A stretch of DNA of 5,540 bases, taken from assembly GCA_934502885.1 (NCBI GenBank), contig CAKSUT010000036.1, forward strand, positions 1 through 5,540. The letters are read 5' to 3'. The position numbers and the translations under genes are program-made. The first letter of the stretch is position 1, and each line of letters begins with the position of its first letter. The notes beneath the pieces are model-generated. The model ran no database searches, was not told where the DNA came from, and saw only the letters and a program-made list of their open reading frames with translations. Below are positions 3,574-5,540 of this stretch, piece by piece. This DNA comes from an uncultured Eubacteriales bacterium (GTDB lineage: Bacteria > Bacillota > Clostridia > Oscillospirales > CAG-382).

Positions 3574-4977
3574 CTACGCCTTCGCCTTTACATAGAGCTG
3601 AGGGTCGAGCCTTGCGCCGTCGGCGGAGCGGATTTCAAAATGGAGATGAAAGCCGGTAGTTTTACCGGTAAGCCCTACCTCGCCGAGCTTTTCTCCCTGA
3701 AGCACCTCGTCGCCGGGCTTGACCGAAACCGACCTCATATGACCGTATAACGTCTTGAGACCGTCGCCGTGCGCGACTATAACGTGTATGCCGTAGCCGT
3801 TGCCGCAGTCGCCCGCATACTCAACCACACCCTCGTCCGCCGCATAAACCGCCGTTCCCTCGGAGGCGCCGATGTCAAGTCCGCCGTGCAGCTTCACCTC
3901 GCCGAAAAGCTCGCGCTCACCGTAACCCGACGTCACAACACCCTCGCACGGACATATAAACCGCCCGTACCTCTCCGGATAACCCTTTGTCTTGCCGTAA
4001 GTCCCCATGTACACCACATTCTTCTGCGGCTTTGCAAGTATCTCGGAGTCAATCACCGTCCGCTTCTCGCCGCCGTCCTCAAGCTTCGACACAAGGTAAA
4101 CCACCCTCGCCAAGCCGTCCGAACCTCTTGCGCGCAGTCTCTGCGTCCCCACCGCAAGCTCGTCTGTCGATACGTATTCCGTGCCGTGGGCGACCGCCTC
4201 CTCAACCGTTTCGATGTACTCGCCGCCGCTTCGCGACGAAAGCTTAAGGCTCGGTGCAAAAATCTCGCTCTCCGACGTAAACTCCGCGCCGTCCTCCGTC
4301 ATCTCTATTTTCACCGCTCCCGCGTACTCGGCAATAAGCGCAAGCTCGCGTTCCGCTCTGTCGCATCCCAAAATTTTCTCGACCTCTTTTTCCGAAACAA
4401 GCCTGTCGGCACGCACGCTTTCACTGACTATCTTCGTCTCCCCTACTTTGCCCCCGTCTCTCTCCGACTCTGCATCAAGTCCAATTGCGGCGTTCAGCTT
4501 TTCGCACACGCTTTCCGTTTTACTCACGGCGTTTTCAATCTCAGCTCTGCTTCCGCAGCTTGCGGCGTACTCGCCGTCAACGTAAAGCGAATAAGCGCTG
4601 ACCTCTGCTTGTGCGCACGCTTGCGCGATCTTTGCTTTAGCTTCCGCGGTCGCGATATTTCCGCACTCGGCGGTAAGTCTGTAATTTGAAGTCACGAATC
4701 TTTCACTCAAAAGTTCCGTTTCCGAATCGGAGATGCCGAGTTCTCCCGCGGCGCTTTCTACTCCCTCTTTCACTATCTGCGCGACCTTTTCGCACGGTGC
4801 GGCGGATATTACGCGGTCATTCATCTCTATATCGCAGACGAGTCCGACTCCGGCGGCTCTTGCACATGCTGCAAGTAAAATCACTGTAATTGTTAACAAA
4901 ACGAATATTCCGAGCGGTTTTGATGTTTCATGTGAAACATTTATCCGCCTTTTACTCCGATTTATACGCTCTTTCAT
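3574..4977 (-). CDS. Membrane-anchored G5 and M23 domain cell-wall endopeptidase
   Basis: Encodes 467 aa from the ATG at 4977. A basic N-terminus is followed by a hydrophobic segment (about 21-40) ending LLAAC at C38, which could be a lipobox or part of a plain membrane anchor. The extracellular part has an Ala/Glu-rich region with a YVDGEYAA motif near 132-139, a G5-like domain (about 251-325; TEYVSTDELAVGTQ to VIDSEIL) and a C-terminal M23 (LytM/lysostaphin-type) zinc peptidase domain. Metal and catalytic residues are visible: HGGLD (H364, D368), YGHM (H413) and FHLHFE (H444, H446), so the enzyme looks intact. The family cuts peptide cross-links in peptidoglycan; substrate and biological role cannot be told from sequence. 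Start choice: AAGGAG (4986-4991) is 8 nt from this ATG, whereas the in-frame GTG at 4986 directly abuts it. A parS site overlaps codons 13-18. I see no convincing promoter between the gene and copy D. Confidence 0.93.
   Translation of the reverse strand: MKERINRSKRRINVSHETSKPLGIFVLLTITVILLAACARAAGVGLVCDIEMNDRVISAAPCEKVAQIVKEGVESAAGELGISDSETELLSERFVTSNYRLTAECGNIATAEAKAKIAQACAQAEVSAYSLYVDGEYAASCGSRAEIENAVSKTESVCEKLNAAIGLDAESERDGGKVGETKIVSESVRADRLVSEKEVEKILGCDRAERELALIAEYAGAVKIEMTEDGAEFTSESEIFAPSLKLSSRSGGEYIETVEEAVAHGTEYVSTDELAVGTQRLRARGSDGLARVVYLVSKLEDGGEKRTVIDSEILAKPQKNVVYMGTYGKTKGYPERYGRFICPCEGVVTSGYGERELFGEVKLHGGLDIGASEGTAVYAADEGVVEYAGDCGNGYGIHVIVAHGDGLKTLYGHMRSVSVKPGDEVLQGEKLGEVGLTGKTTGFHLHFEIRSADGARLDPQLYVKAKA
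4924..4939. other. parS-like site 2, inside the peptidase gene
   Basis: TGTTTCATGTGAAACA, identical in sequence and orientation to the site at 2543-2558, 2381 bp away. It is read as NVSHET in the cytoplasmic N-terminal tail of the peptidase, a part of the protein under little constraint. parS sites inside coding regions are known, for example within spo0J of B. subtilis. Confidence 0.75.
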
Positions 4978-4985
4978 GAATTTCA

Positions 4986-4991
4986 CTCCTT
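4986..4991 (-). promoter_or_regulatory. Ribosome binding site of the M23 gene
   Basis: AAGGAG on the minus strand, 8 nt before the ATG at 4977. It abuts the alternative GTG, which argues against that longer start. Confidence 0.85.
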
Positions 4992-5086
4992 GCCGTGTTC
5001 TCTTATTCTGTCTATTATTGCACCGCTGTCCGCGGTTTATTCATAGGATTACGGGAGGTCTGCGACGCGCGAAAGGTCTCCGACGC

Positions 5087-5518
5087 CTTCTTTTCTTGAA
5101 AGAAAAGAAGCAAAAGAACTTTATCGATTTCAAAACTGCGTTTTGAAATGAAAGGGTTTTGATGTAATTTGGAGGTTGTGCCACGTTCGGTGCGCATATA
5201 TGCGCGCCATATACGCAAGCGACCGAACGAGATGGGGCGGACTCATCTTATCCGAGGTCGGAGCGTTTAAGCTCGGCAACGCCTCGCTCAAAGGGAGCAT
5301 TGGCATCAAACTCTGTTGGGACTATAATTTTTGGAAACACCGTTTGCGGAATTTAAAGCGACGAAAAAACCGCCACGTTTAAATTCCGCAAAGATAAGGC
5401 TTTTGGGTGGTGCGAAGCTTGAGATTGGCACTTCCTCTTGGGTGTATTGGAGGCGACCACGTCGCCGAGGCTCCCCTGTGTAAGGGGAGCTGTCAGCGAA
5501 GCTGACTGAGGGACTGTC
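5087..5518 (-). repeat. Structured repeat element, copy D (possible structured RNA)
   Basis: The most complete compact copy, about 430 bp, in opposite orientation to A, B and C. Read 5' to 3' on the minus strand it has: GACAGTCCCTCAGTC; GTCAGC/GCTGAC (5492-5506); GCTCCCCT/AGGGGAGC (5470-5490); GGCGAC/GTCGCC (5452-5466); an imperfect GTGCCAA/TTCGCAC stem (5410-5431, one mismatch); the 15-bp stem (5343-5357 with 5378-5392); the GA/GA hairpin (5266-5292); CGTTCGGT/ACCGAACG (5184-5229) enclosing GCGCATATATGCGC; TTTCAAAAC/GTTTTGAAA (5128-5148); and the terminal hairpin (5087-5110). Compared with B and C it lacks the segment between two GCAC-type repeats, as expected from a deletion. Its tail differs from the others: two GTCTSCGACGC-like repeats replace CACCCTCGTAA. 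It lies about 110 bp upstream of the peptidase gene and in the same direction. Confidence 0.8.
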
Positions 5519-5540
5519 GGACAAGCACTATATTTAAAGG

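Noticed and set aside
3769..4689. Plus-strand open frame of 306 aa
   Set aside because: It lies wholly antisense to the M23 peptidase gene, whose domains are clear, and it shows no recognisable domain; it is an effect of codon bias in a GC-balanced gene.

Overview
The window looks like chromosomal DNA from a Firmicutes/Clostridia-type bacterium of roughly balanced GC, probably an uncultured gut or rumen lineage. The evidence is a PII-like c-di-AMP receptor (DarA/YaaQ) followed by the clamp-loader delta' subunit (holB), as in the Bacillus subtilis tmk-darA-yaaR-holB-ricT order, strong AGGAGG-type ribosome binding sites, and the dense short-palindrome repeats typical of such genomes. The genus is not identifiable from the sequence.

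Only three protein genes are convincing, all on the minus strand and read from right to left: a membrane-anchored G5-M23 cell-wall endopeptidase (3574-4977), darA (1990-2331) and holB (160-1185). They cover about half of the window. A textbook sigma-A promoter (TTGACA, 17 bp, TATAAT; 2624-2652) reads toward darA through a leader of about 285 nt. Two identical 16-bp near-consensus parS sites, one in that leader and one inside the 5' end of the peptidase gene, suggest a ParB-loaded, origin-proximal region.

The rest is repeat DNA, organised around a family of structured elements with four copies here: A (1-110, cut by the window edge and internally deleted), B (1419-1970), C (3131-3551) and D (5087-5518, minus strand). 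Copies B, C and D share single-stranded linkers, while the stems between them differ in sequence and keep their pairing through compensatory changes. One hairpin keeps a tandem GA/GA internal loop and a G-U pair in all three full copies. This points to a selected, strand-specific structured RNA (or folded single-stranded DNA). Copies A, B and C end 28 to 60 bp from the stop codon of an opposing gene, tail to tail with holB, darA and the peptidase gene.

Around these elements lie an array of short stem-triloop-stem hairpins (1208-1340, continuing inside copy B), two heptamer tandem arrays, a duplicated hairpin module, an inverted pair of GTAGGGA repeats and a decamer tandem. Copy B plus the hairpin array separates darA from holB by about 800 bp, in the place where B. 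subtilis has yaaR.
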